The notes: generated by a model not told the origin, from the sequence alone. A stretch of DNA of 19,138 bases from Dialister sp. CAG:486 (GCA_000434475.1 FR879632.1:1-19138); one strand, 5' to 3'; shown: positions 12,517 to 19,138, numbered from the stretch's first letter. Numbers and translations are program-made.

Positions 12517-12990
12517 ATGAAGTATGCTATTGTTTCTGTATCCAAAGAAGGAGCCCAGCTGGGGGTGCGCGTGAAGGCGGGCATTTCCGGTGAGGGGACT
12601 CTGTATGAAAGAAAAGACGGTGCGAGCGGCAAAGAAGCAGTGTATTTTACCCGCACGCTCGCGCTCACGGCGGATATCTTCTCCTGCTATGATGGGATCC
12701 TTTTCATCATGGCCTCCGGCATTGCGGTCCGCGCCATCGCAGCGCATGTGGTGAGCAAGGCGTCCGACCCTGCGGTACTCGTCATGGATGAGTGCGGGAA
12801 ACATTGTGTTTCCCTTCTCTCCGGACACCTGGGCGGGGCGAATGCCTGGGCAAGAGAAGTCTCGGCGGCAGTGGGAGCCGATCCCGTCATCACGACGGCG
12901 ACCGATGTCCATGACAGCCGCGCGCCGGATGATAACGCCCCCGAGATGTCCATGACCGCCGCGCGCCGGATGATATCGCCCGCGAGCTGA
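12517..12990 (+). CDS. cbiG: CbiG N-terminal fragment (gene broken by frameshift)
   Basis: CbiG opens the ring A lactone of cobalt-precorrin-5A and releases C20 as acetaldehyde. This frame encodes the N-terminal part: MKYAIVSVSKEGAQLG, then FIMASGIAVRAIAAHVVSK, DPAVLVMDE and VSLLSGHLGGANAWA, all typical of CbiG. It is correct through TATDVHDSRAPDDNAPE (to 12945), then reads out of frame for ~14 residues to TGA 12988-12990. The cause is a 41-bp tandem duplication at 12904-12985. CTGGAGAG supports ATG 12517 over the in-frame TTG at 12481. Either a pseudogene, or one half of a split CbiG. With one copy of the duplication removed, the whole gene would encode 364 aa, close to the family's ~350. 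Confidence 0.8.
   Translation: MKYAIVSVSKEGAQLGVRVKAGISGEGTLYERKDGASGKEAVYFTRTLALTADIFSCYDGILFIMASGIAVRAIAAHVVSKASDPAVLVMDECGKHCVSLLSGHLGGANAWAREVSAAVGADPVITTATDVHDSRAPDDNAPEMSMTAARRMISPAS
12904..12985 (+). repeat. 41-bp imperfect tandem duplication inside cbiG
   Basis: Unit 1 (12904-12944) and unit 2 (12945-12985) both start GATGTCCATGAC and share GCCGCGCGCCGGATGAT. They differ at three bases. 41 is not a multiple of 3, so the second unit shifts the frame. Unit 1 is in the N-terminal frame (12904 = codon start), and unit 2 is in the frame of the C-terminal ORF. Unit 1 contains a C5 run (12938-12942). Confidence 0.93.
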
Positions 12991-13652
12991 TGATGCGTGT
13001 CGAGCCGCTTGCGGCCTTGAAGCCTGTGAATACCGTCATCGCAGCAGGGCGCACATTCCGATGGTTTCTGGATGAGACAGTCGATGGGAGCGCATCCATA
13101 GCGATGCGCCTCAAAGAGAAAGGGATCCGCACGGAGCCCTTAGACCGACTGGATGCCAATGCGTTTGACGCATGCGCCATCATTACCGAAAAAACGATCA
13201 CTGTGAAGAAGCCTTTCGTCTGCCTTCGTCCGAAGAATCTTTTCGTCGGCATCGGATGCAAGCGCGGCACCTCCCAAGAGCTGGTGCAGAGCGCATTCAC
13301 CGCAGCGCTTGCTCAGGCAGGGGCTTACCCGTATCAGGTAGCATCGCTTGCGAGCGTCGATGCGAAAGCGGATGAAAAGGGCTTGCTTGATTTTGCCGGT
13401 TCCATGCATCTTCCGATCCATTTTTACAAGGCAGAGGAGCTTAAAAAGATCGCGGAAGAGTATCATTTAGAAAGTTCAAAATTTGTAGAGAAAACGATAG
13501 GAGTGGGAAACGTATGTCAATCAGCAGCGTTAATGGAATCAATGAAGGGAAAAACGCTTCTGCCGAAAACGAAGTTTGTCAGTGCCACGGTGGCGATCGC
13601 CCTGGGACTATCCGGGTCATCGGCATTGGACCGGGCCATGAAGAAGAAATGA
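12990..13652 (+). CDS. cbiG: CbiG C-terminal fragment (gene broken by frameshift)
   Basis: The 220-aa frame starts at ATG 12990, overlapping the stop of the upstream fragment as TGATG. It carries the rest of CbiG: RVEPLAALKPVNTVIAAGR, VCLRPKNLFVGIGCKRGTS, and the C-terminal GVGNVCQSAALMES and SATVAIALG stretches. Read upstream in the same frame, duplication unit 2 gives DVHDRRAPDDIARELMM, so the family sequence is continuous across the break. It may be made by reinitiation at TGATG (only a weak upstream ribosome binding site), by a -1 slip at CCCCC, or not at all. Its final 139 nt overlap cbiH in another frame. Confidence 0.8.
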   Translation: MMRVEPLAALKPVNTVIAAGRTFRWFLDETVDGSASIAMRLKEKGIRTEPLDRLDANAFDACAIITEKTITVKKPFVCLRPKNLFVGIGCKRGTSQELVQSAFTAALAQAGAYPYQVASLASVDAKADEKGLLDFAGSMHLPIHFYKAEELKKIAEEYHLESSKFVEKTIGVGNVCQSAALMESMKGKTLLPKTKFVSATVAIALGLSGSSALDRAMKKK

Positions 13653-14338
13653 CGCCGAAGGCCATCAAGGCCATGGAAGCTTCCGATATCATCGTGGGAT
13701 ATAACACCTACATTGCTCTCGTGAAAGACCTCATCAAGGACAAAGAGGTCGTCGGAAATGGCATGCGTCAGGAAGTCGATCGCTGCCAGAAGGCTGTCGA
13801 TCTGGCGGCAGAAGGCCATCAGGTGGCCGTGATCTCCTCCGGGGACCCGGGCGTCTATGGCATGGCCGGCCTTGTGCTCGAGCTCATCCAGAAGCTTCCG
13901 AAGGAAGCGCGTCCGGAGTGCGAGGTCATCCCGGGACTTACCGCAGCAAATACGTCTGCTGCGGCGCTCGGCGCTCCGCTCATGCATGACTATGCCGTCA
14001 TCAGTCTTTCTGATCTGATGACCCCGTGGGAACAGATCAAAAACAGAGCGAAGCTCGCCGCGGAAGGTGACTTCGTCATCGCCATCTACAATCCGAAGAG
14101 CCGCGGCCGCGCGACCTACCTCGATGAGATCCGCGACATCGTGCTTCAGTATAGAAAGCCGGAAACACCGGTAGGCATCGTCAGAAAAGCAGGACGTCCG
14201 GGCATGAACTGGACGATCTCCACACTGGAAAAACTGCCGGAAGAACATGTAGACATGCAGTCCACCGTCATCATCGGCAAGAGCACCACCTTCGTCGCTG
14301 ACGGAAAAATGATCACACCAAGAGGATACAAAGCATGA
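13514..14338 (+). CDS. cbiH: Cobalt-precorrin-3B / precorrin-3B C17-methyltransferase CbiH
   Basis: CbiH methylates C17 and contracts the ring to form the corrin skeleton, leaving the lactone that CbiG opens. Motifs: IRVIGIGPGHEEEMTPKAI, VGYNTYIALVKDLI, SSGDPGVYGMAGL, VIPGLTAANTSAAALGAPL, HDYAVISLSDLMTPWE, FVIAIYNPKSRGR and GRPGMNWTISTL. The family core begins only at about residue 33. The first ~32 residues are an unconserved extension encoded across the end of cbiG, because no ATG/GTG/TTG occurs closer to the core. AGGAG at 13499-13503 supports ATG 13514. The 139-nt overlap with cbiG is unusually long. Its end overlaps cbiJ as ATGA. Confidence 0.94.
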   Translation: MSISSVNGINEGKNASAENEVCQCHGGDRPGTIRVIGIGPGHEEEMTPKAIKAMEASDIIVGYNTYIALVKDLIKDKEVVGNGMRQEVDRCQKAVDLAAEGHQVAVISSGDPGVYGMAGLVLELIQKLPKEARPECEVIPGLTAANTSAAALGAPLMHDYAVISLSDLMTPWEQIKNRAKLAAEGDFVIAIYNPKSRGRATYLDEIRDIVLQYRKPETPVGIVRKAGRPGMNWTISTLEKLPEEHVDMQSTVIIGKSTTFVADGKMITPRGYKA

Positions 14339-15144
14339 TCTGGATCATTTCCGGAACACAGGACGGCCGAGAAATCGGCGCTGCACTCGCAGACCGAGAA
14401 CAGTCCAAGCCGGAAGGGGAGCGCCGTGAGATTCTTATGACTGTTGTCAGCCAGTACGGTAAAGTGCTCGCCGCACATAAAGGGCTCGACATCGAAGTAG
14501 GGCGCTTCCGGGAAGAAGACATGCTCCGTGTCATCAGGGAAAAGGGGATCTCACTCATCCTTGATGCGAGCCATCCCTATGCAGCGATCGTTTCTGAGAC
14601 GGCCCGCGCGGCCTGTACCAAGGCAGGGATCGACTATGTACGCTACGAGCGCGCGGAGATCCCGCTCCCTGACTATGACAAGCTCTATCACGCGAAAGAT
14701 GAATTCGAAGCGGCGGACCTTGCCGGTCAGCTTGGAAAGAGCATCCTTTTGACGACCGGCTCCAAGACGCTTGCCACCTTCGTAAAGGCGAAAGCGCTGG
14801 AAGGCAAGGAGATCTGGGCGCGCGTGCTGCCGACATCGAATGTGATCAAAATGTGTGAAGACCTCGGCATGAGAGCCAAGTACATTCTCGCCCTGCAGGG
14901 ACCCTTCTCCTATGAAATGAATCTTGCCATGATTCATGACTATCACGCCGATGTGATGGTCACCAAGAACAGCGGTCTCATCGGCGGCAGCGATACAAAG
15001 CTCAAAGCCGCGATGGACGCTGGGATTTCCGTCATCGTTATCGATAAACCGAAAGCAAAACTGGACGGCGCTGTGGTCTTCTCGACCGTAGAAGGCGTCC
15101 TCAACTATATGGAGGAACACTATGGATTTCATCAAGAGCCCTAA
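14335..15144 (+). CDS. cbiJ: Cobalt-precorrin-6A reductase CbiJ
   Basis: CbiJ/CobK reduces the C18-C19 double bond of (cobalt-)precorrin-6A with a nicotinamide cofactor. The 269-aa protein shows the N-terminal nucleotide-binding SGTQDGREI (residues 6-14), the highly conserved DASHPYAAIVSETA, the YVRYER stretch, LLTTGSKTLATF, RVLPTSNVIKMCEDLG and the C-terminal VTKNSGLIGGSDTKLKAA. The start is the ATGA overlap with the cbiH stop. Its last 23 nt overlap cbiC. Full length, all expected motifs present. Confidence 0.94.
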   Translation: MIWIISGTQDGREIGAALADREQSKPEGERREILMTVVSQYGKVLAAHKGLDIEVGRFREEDMLRVIREKGISLILDASHPYAAIVSETARAACTKAGIDYVRYERAEIPLPDYDKLYHAKDEFEAADLAGQLGKSILLTTGSKTLATFVKAKALEGKEIWARVLPTSNVIKMCEDLGMRAKYILALQGPFSYEMNLAMIHDYHADVMVTKNSGLIGGSDTKLKAAMDAGISVIVIDKPKAKLDGAVVFSTVEGVLNYMEEHYGFHQEP

Positions 15145-15784
15145 GGCCATCGAAGATAAAAGCATGGATCTCATCAATCCATTCATCATGGACATCGACC
15201 TCACACCGGAAGAAGTGACGGTCTATTCCCGTATGATTCACGCCTCCGGCGACGTAGACTACGGGCATCTCATTCAGACCAGCCAAGGCGCTGTCGCTGC
15301 CGGTATCGAAGCGCTCGCCAAAGGCTGCAACATCTATACCGATGTGAATATGGTCAAAGCAGGGATCAATAAGAATGCCCTGCATGCGCTCGGCAGTGAG
15401 GTATTCTGCCGCGTATCCGATCCGGAAATCGCAGCCATTGCCAAAGAGAAAGGCATCGCCCGCTCCATGGCAGCGATGAACTCCTTTGGCACAGACCTCA
15501 ATGGCTCTATCATCGCCGTCGGAAACGCTCCGACCGCTCTCTATGAAGCCATCCGTATGGTCGAAGAAGACGGCATCAAACCGGCACTTATCATCGGCAT
15601 CCCTGTCGGCTTCGTCGGTGCCGCTGACTCGAAGGAGCAGCTTGTCCGCCATGCGCCCTGCCCCTTCATCACTGTCCGTGGCACCAAGGGCGGCAGCTCC
15701 ATCGTCGCCTCCTGCGTCAATGCACTGATGTACAATCTGGTAAAGCGCAACAACAATATGCTCTTTGTCGAAGGTAAGAAATAG
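15122..15784 (+). CDS. cbiC: Cobalt-precorrin-8 methylmutase CbiC
   Basis: CbiC moves the C11 methyl group to C12, giving cobyrinate. The 220-aa protein has the catalytic His in SRMIHASGD (His40, matching His43 of CobH), then YTDVNMVKAGI, GNAPTALYEAI, IIGIPVGFVGAADSKEQL and TVRGTKGGSSIVASCVNAL. GGAGG at 15110-15114 precedes ATG 15122, which lies inside cbiJ. It is the last gene of the cbi run, followed after 2 nt by a strong hairpin. CbiL, the cobalt chelatase and CbiA/CbiP are not in the window and must be elsewhere if the pathway is complete. Confidence 0.95.
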   Translation: MDFIKSPKAIEDKSMDLINPFIMDIDLTPEEVTVYSRMIHASGDVDYGHLIQTSQGAVAAGIEALAKGCNIYTDVNMVKAGINKNALHALGSEVFCRVSDPEIAAIAKEKGIARSMAAMNSFGTDLNGSIIAVGNAPTALYEAIRMVEEDGIKPALIIGIPVGFVGAADSKEQLVRHAPCPFITVRGTKGGSSIVASCVNALMYNLVKRNNNMLFVEGKK

Positions 15785-15786
15785 CT

Positions 15787-15840
15787 AAAAGCCTGCTAAG
15801 TTCCAAATGCTAGTATTTATCGGACTTAGCAGGCTTTTTA
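15787..15840 (+). terminator. Terminator between cbiC and the integrase (bidirectional)
   Basis: AAAAGCCTGCTAAGTTCC (15787-15804) pairs with GGACTTAGCAGGCTTTTT (15822-15839) with a 1-nt bulge. It has a T run on the + side and the complementary A run on the other, so it can serve both cbiC and the convergent integrase gene. Confidence 0.92.
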
Positions 15841-15862
15841 TATTGCGTGGGTAAAATATAAA

Positions 15863-15881
15863 GGTAGCAATAGGGTAGCAA
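15863..15881. repeat. GGTAGCAA direct repeats, possible integrase binding/att site
   Basis: GGTAGCAA occurs at 15863-15870 and 15874-15881, 11 bp apart, immediately beside the integrase stop and 23 bp from the cbiC terminator. Paired direct repeats next to a tyrosine recombinase gene are typical of arm-type sites or an attachment region. The other end of the element is outside the window. Confidence 0.4.
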
Positions 15882-16967
15882 TTATCTAAAAATCCTCTCT
15901 ACATCATTGGCGACTTTTTCATCGTTTCCGGGTATCCAAGAGGTATAGGTGGTCAATGTAATGGCAGGAGATGCATGACCTAAACGCTTAGACACTTCAG
16001 CAATGGGGACGCCATTGGCTAGCAGCTGGCTGGCGTGGGTGTGGCGCAGCGCGTGAAAGCTGCGAGCAGGGGAAATTCCCAAGTCTTTTTGGAGGCCTTG
16101 AAAGGCGATCCTTTCATTGCTGGGGAACAGGAAATTCCCATTCTTCGCTTTGAAAACCAGTCCGCCGTGGGCTCTGGTGCTTTCCTGCCATTCTTTCAGC
16201 GTCTCGTAGAGTGATAGGGGAATAGACACATCCCTGCGGGAGTGGGAGGTTTTGGTGGCGTTTTGGACATATATGACACCGTGCCCATCCTGGCCTAGTG
16301 TCTTGGTGATATGGATAAATGCGGGGGTGATATCGTTCCATGTGAGCGCCAGCAGTTCACCGATGCGCAGCCCGGTGTAAGTAGCCACTAGAATTTCCAT
16401 ATAGAGCCTATCCCGGTGCCGTTCTTTGGCATAGGCAAGTATCTGGTGGATTTCATCAATGGTGAAAATCTGTATTTTCTTCTGCGTCACCTTGGGACGT
16501 TCTACGGTGCCTATAGGATTCTTTGCTAAGATGTCCAGAGCCACGGCTTTTTTAATGGCCATGTTAAGAAGCTCGTAGATCTTTTTGATATACGATGTAG
16601 AAATTTTCCCATCTAGGGAGTTGATCAAGGCTTGCACGTCCATCCCCGTGAGTTTCTGTAGGGGAATGTCGGCGATGGGCTCTATTTTCTCCAAAATAGC
16701 GAAATACAAGGACAGCGTGCGAGGTCTTACATTCTTCTTGTAGGTGTCGATGTATTGCAGGATCCATGCCCCTGTGCGCATGCCGGAAGGCGTCACGAAA
16801 GTGTTGTGGCGGATGCTATAGCGGTTATCCTCTAGCCAGTTCTCCGCCTCTTCAGTGGTGGGGAACCGCTTCACGATGCGCCTTCCCTCTGGGGTGATGA
16901 AAGAGGCGGCGTATCTTTTCTTTGATTTCTCGTAGTAAATGGATCCTTGCCCATTGGGGCGTCTCAT
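15882..16967 (-). CDS. Tyrosine recombinase / phage-type integrase
   Basis: A 361-aa site-specific recombinase. The N-terminal ~60 residues are an arm-binding AP2-like/Arm-DNA-bind domain (GQGSIYYEKSKKRYAASF). Residues ~62-155 are the SAM-like core-binding domain. The catalytic domain has Arg201 (ATYTGLRIGELLAL), Lys239 (NATKTSHSRRDV), His305/Arg308 (FHALRHTHASQLLANG), His331 (RLGHASPAI) and the nucleophile Tyr341 (TLTTYTSW), so all key residues are present and it is probably active. AGGAAGG lies ~6 nt before the ATG at 16965-16967. It is convergent with the cbi operon and probably marks the boundary of an integrated element that extends beyond the right end. No excisionase gene is seen. Confidence 0.95.
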   Translation of the reverse strand: MRRPNGQGSIYYEKSKKRYAASFITPEGRRIVKRFPTTEEAENWLEDNRYSIRHNTFVTPSGMRTGAWILQYIDTYKKNVRPRTLSLYFAILEKIEPIADIPLQKLTGMDVQALINSLDGKISTSYIKKIYELLNMAIKKAVALDILAKNPIGTVERPKVTQKKIQIFTIDEIHQILAYAKERHRDRLYMEILVATYTGLRIGELLALTWNDITPAFIHITKTLGQDGHGVIYVQNATKTSHSRRDVSIPLSLYETLKEWQESTRAHGGLVFKAKNGNFLFPSNERIAFQGLQKDLGISPARSFHALRHTHASQLLANGVPIAEVSKRLGHASPAITLTTYTSWIPGNDEKVANDVERIFR

Positions 16968-16988
16968 GATAACCCTTCCTTTCTATAG

Positions 16989-17053
16989 AATACCTTTATC
17001 CAATCGCTGCATCCCAGAAATGCCTTTATTCCCCCTATCAAAATAAAGGTATT
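16989..17053. repeat. CCTTTAT iterons in the integrase upstream region
   Basis: AATACCTTTAT (16989-16999) is a perfect inverted repeat of ATAAAGGTATT (17043-17053), with a third related copy TGCCTTTAT at 17021-17029. They lie directly upstream of the integrase start and could be sites for a regulator or for the integrase itself. The 184-nt gap 16968-17151 holds no gene. Confidence 0.45.
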
Positions 17054-17126
17054 GCCATATTGCCAACCTTTGCAAAATGGAGGGAACCGTCGCAGAATTT
17101 GCAACAGCTGCCAGTGATATGTCAAC

Positions 17127-17150
17127 CATTTCCGTGACCTCACGGGAATG
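17127..17150. repeat. Hairpin downstream of the rhuM-like gene
   Basis: CATTTCCGTG (17127-17136) pairs with CACGGGAATG (17141-17150) with a 4-nt loop, 2 nt from the end of the rhuM-like gene. The T run lies on the + side, so it would be a poor terminator for the - strand gene. Function unclear. Confidence 0.45.
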
Positions 17151-17151
17151 A

Positions 17152-18153
17152 TTATTTTTTATTGGACACTTTACTAGCGGCTAGCCATTTAGCATCTTGC
17201 TCTAGTTCCTCCAAGTCCTCTCTATCGGCTGCCTCTGCATCGAAGGATTTCCGCCTTGCATCAAAAGCAGAGTATACCGCATCTACATGGTTCATCATTT
17301 GCTTATGGGAAACCGTCCCCGCAGAATCGAGGACAGGAATGCCGTAACTGGTAAGCAGACGGTCCGCCTCCTCACGCCAGAAAGAAAGAGTTAAATCCTT
17401 CCGAAGCTTTACGCGGAATTCAGCACTTTCCAAGAAGATAGTGACTAGGCGGTTCAAACTATCCAATTCATCAGCAGTCAGATAGTTTTTAGCCGTATAG
17501 ATGTCCTTCCGGCGGACGATGCCGCCCTGCCAGGAAGTCAGAGCCATGTTAGGCTTCGCTGCATCGGCACGGTCTAGGATAAGCTCCGCAGCCGTTCGAC
17601 CCGTCACACCATAGATGAGCTTGTTTTGTACCTCAGAGAAAAAAGAAATAGCGCTCCGATCTGTCTTGTCATAATCGGAAGATAGGGCAAAAAGATCCCG
17701 GAGCTTCTGATAGAAACGCTTTTCGCTCGCACGGATATCGCGAATCTTTGCGAGGAGTTCATCGAAATAGTCCGGACGGCCATCTGGATTCTCCAGGCGC
17801 TCGCTATCGAGGACGAACCCCTTCTGCAGGTATTCTTTTAATGTGGAATTGGCCCACCGTCGGAACTGAGTGCCTCTGGGAGAGCGGACACGGAAACCAA
17901 CGGCTAGAATCATATCCAGGCTGTAAAGCGCAACGGGCTTATCTGAATTTGCAATTTGCAAAAAACGCAAATTGCTTTTCTCATTTAGTTCGTTTTCTTT
18001 GAGAATATTTGCAATGTGTCTGGAAATAGTAGAAACGCTACGGTCAAACAACTCAGCTATCTGCGCCTGCGTACACCACACAGTCCCATCCTTGGCGAGC
18101 AAGCTCACATTGGCCTCGCCGTCATCGGTGTTATAAATAATCAGATCATCCAT
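17152..18153 (-). CDS. RhuM-family protein with N-terminal helix-turn-helix
   Basis: A 333-aa cytoplasmic protein. Residues ~24-50 form a helix-turn-helix (VWCTQAQIAELFDRSVSTIS). The next region has LRFLQIANSDKPVALYSLD and VGFRVRSPRGTQFRRWA, the signature of the Virulence_RhuM family. Residues ~150-330 are helical with FYQKLRDLFALSSDYDK and FFSEVQNKLIYGVTG. RhuM was named from Salmonella SPI-3, but relatives are widespread on mobile elements and beside restriction-modification genes; biochemical function is not established. AAAGGAG ~8 nt upstream fixes ATG 18153 rather than a TTG at 18198. A perfect 12-bp inverted repeat lies just upstream and may be its operator. Probably cargo of the integrase element. 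Confidence 0.88.
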   Translation of the reverse strand: MDDLIIYNTDDGEANVSLLAKDGTVWCTQAQIAELFDRSVSTISRHIANILKENELNEKSNLRFLQIANSDKPVALYSLDMILAVGFRVRSPRGTQFRRWANSTLKEYLQKGFVLDSERLENPDGRPDYFDELLAKIRDIRASEKRFYQKLRDLFALSSDYDKTDRSAISFFSEVQNKLIYGVTGRTAAELILDRADAAKPNMALTSWQGGIVRRKDIYTAKNYLTADELDSLNRLVTIFLESAEFRVKLRKDLTLSFWREEADRLLTSYGIPVLDSAGTVSHKQMMNHVDAVYSAFDARRKSFDAEAADREDLEELEQDAKWLAASKVSNKK

Positions 18154-18167
18154 AAAACACTCCTTTC

Positions 18168-18197
18168 TGCAATTTTGCGGGCGTTCGCAAAATTGCA
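18168..18197. promoter_or_regulatory. Perfect 12-bp inverted repeat upstream of rhuM-like gene
   Basis: TGCAATTTTGCG (18168-18179) and CGCAAAATTGCA (18186-18197) are exact reverse complements with a 6-nt spacer, located 15 nt upstream of the rhuM-like start codon and 2 nt beyond the stop of the next ORF upstream. It could be an autoregulatory operator or a transcript hairpin; there is no T run. Confidence 0.6.
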
Positions 18198-18199
18198 AC

Positions 18200-18385
18200 C
18201 TACACGATACGAACTGATGGAAGAGGGACTTTTGGCGTTATGCTCACGACATAAGACTTTAATCGCAAAATGATGTCTTGCGGAATGCCGGTGAAACCAC
18301 AATAATTTTGAAAAATGCTTTTATGAAGCTGGTTTTCAGGCACATAGTTATCTAAAAAGGAAATCAAATTCTGGACAAGAGACAT
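18200..18385 (-). CDS. Small ORF of unknown function after the Abi gene
   Basis: A 61-aa frame from ATG 18385 (MSLVQNLISFLDNYVPENQL and on), 5 nt after the stop of the Abi-family gene, same strand; the ORF is open upstream to a TTG at 18406 overlapping that stop. The ribosome binding site is weak (AGAGAAG). The sequence is amphipathic, without a signal peptide, membrane segment or motif I recognise. Position between the Abi gene and the rhuM-like gene suggests an operon partner, but it may be non-coding sequence with a chance frame. Confidence 0.35.
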   Translation of the reverse strand: MSLVQNLISFLDNYVPENQLHKSIFQNYCGFTGIPQDIILRLKSYVVSITPKVPLPSVRIV

Positions 18386-18390
18386 CTTCT

Positions 18391-19138
18391 CTAAAGAGTT
18401 GGGCAAGAAAGAAAGTGAAAGGAGTATTCATAGGAATTTCCTCCAAATTGGATTTTGGCGGTATCCGCATTCCAGTTATCAGGGAAGCCGATGGTCCGGA
18501 GAATATCATTTAGGGTGATGGAGTGCAGGCAGTGGCCCAGACGGTTCATCCGCTTACGGACCGCATTATGCAGCGCCCCATATTCGGTTTCCGTTAAAAA
18601 GCACTGAAGCGTAATGAATACGGAATAAACGCTGCGCAGGTTCTTGACGGGATGGGAATCATGAAGCGGGTCCCAGCGCCGGCAATTCTGGTAGCAGGAA
18701 AAACCAAGCAACCGGTTATTGTGCGCGCATACATTTCTCACGGCGTTTATATTCCCCATAAAACTGAGCAGGACTTCCGGCGGAAATTTCTTCGCATCCG
18801 GGATCCATAACCTGACGAAATTCATCATATTCTTTGCCACTGCATTTTGTAGATCAGGACGTACATTAGAAAGCATATACCGGAGAGAACCGAAATCCAT
18901 ATAATTCACGAGGACCCAGATGGGGACATCGTGATGATGATGGACATAATGGTAAATGCTTGTGTCTTTGGTCCCACTGTATTTTTTAATGAATTGGGAC
19001 AAAGCGGAAATCACTCGCAAGGCAGAAGAGATTTTGTTCTGATCATAGCATTGGGGGCTCAGATAAGCATAAGGGGAACGGAATCTTTCGGCGAAACGAT
19101 AGGCCAAAACCGCCTTCAAATGAGACTCGGCATTCAGG
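18391..19138 (-). CDS. Abi_2-family (AbiD/AbiF-like) HEPN protein, 5' end outside window
   Basis: The frame runs off the right end, so the N-terminus (perhaps ~60 residues) is missing; 248 residues are visible. They begin LNAESHLKAVLAYRFAERF, the conserved helix of Abi_2 proteins. The HEPN RNase motif R-N-V-C-A-H (RX4H) followed by NNRLLGF sits at 18721-18738. Near the C-terminus comes RKRMNRLGHCLHSITLNDIL and IGFPDNW, the family's usual end, plus an extra ~26-residue tail. Members of this family are abortive-infection or toxin-type proteins thought to cut RNA. Location beside an integrase and a rhuM-like gene fits a defence cargo. Catalytic Arg and His are intact. The family call is from recognition of these motifs. 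Confidence 0.85.
   Translation of the reverse strand, partial: LNAESHLKAVLAYRFAERFRSPYAYLSPQCYDQNKISSALRVISALSQFIKKYSGTKDTSIYHYVHHHHDVPIWVLVNYMDFGSLRYMLSNVRPDLQNAVAKNMMNFVRLWIPDAKKFPPEVLLSFMGNINAVRNVCAHNNRLLGFSCYQNCRRWDPLHDSHPVKNLRSVYSVFITLQCFLTETEYGALHNAVRKRMNRLGHCLHSITLNDILRTIGFPDNWNADTAKIQFGGNSYEYSFHFLSCPTL

Noticed and set aside
12690-13300. Overlapping - strand frames opposite cbiG
   Set aside because: Shadow frames in GC-rich coding DNA; the + strand pieces carry CbiG family motifs on both sides of the break.
15785-15881. tRNA gene as integrase target
   Set aside because: No cloverleaf or conserved TTCGA arm is present; the paired stems are explained by the terminator.

Overview
The window looks like chromosome of a diderm Firmicute (class Negativicutes, Veillonella/Dialister/Megasphaera type). 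I infer this from an outer-membrane biogenesis block (Skp/OmpH-like proteins plus lpxD), a trimeric autotransporter with an extended signal peptide, and a complete run of anaerobic-type cobalamin genes, all with Firmicute-style AAGGAGG ribosome binding sites. The genus cannot be fixed from sequence alone.

Region 1 (149-4452, +) is an envelope operon: a 430-aa secreted protein that I read as possible POTRA-like domains followed by a small beta-barrel, then three tandem Skp/OmpH-like chaperones (one soluble periplasmic, two lipoproteins), then lpxD for lipid A synthesis. A strong hairpin terminator closes it. Immediately after it lies the relic of an NCS2 purine permease in which the N-terminal ~60 codons are joined out of frame to the C-terminal ~46 codons.

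Region 2 (4833-8509) holds one large surface adhesin (849 aa, ESPR signal, four head repeats, two YadA-type necks, YadA anchor, periplasmic coiled-coil tail). A promoter candidate about 220 bp upstream has an 8-G homopolymer inside an exactly 17-bp spacer, which is the layout of a phase-variable promoter. A diverged ~170-bp direct repeat sits on both sides of the adhesin. The downstream copy is followed by operator-like repeats and the promoter of yajQ.

Region 3 (8510-15784, +) is yajQ followed by cbiD-E-T-F-G-H-J-C, genes for the oxygen-independent middle of corrin-ring synthesis. Most genes overlap or abut. cbiG is broken by a 41-bp imperfect tandem duplication. Its two pieces are linked by a TGATG stop/start, and a C5 run could permit a -1 slip. 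cbiG overlaps cbiH by 139 nt. Short 7- and 9-nt tandem repeats lie ahead of yajQ, cbiD and cbiG, and no B12 riboswitch is evident.

Region 4 (15841-19138, genes on -) is an accessory islet: a tyrosine recombinase next to the cbiC terminator, a RhuM-family HTH protein behind a perfect 12-bp inverted repeat, a small unknown ORF, and an Abi_2-type HEPN protein running off the window. It looks like one end of an integrated element carrying possible defence functions. The first 148 bases contain no gene I can support.
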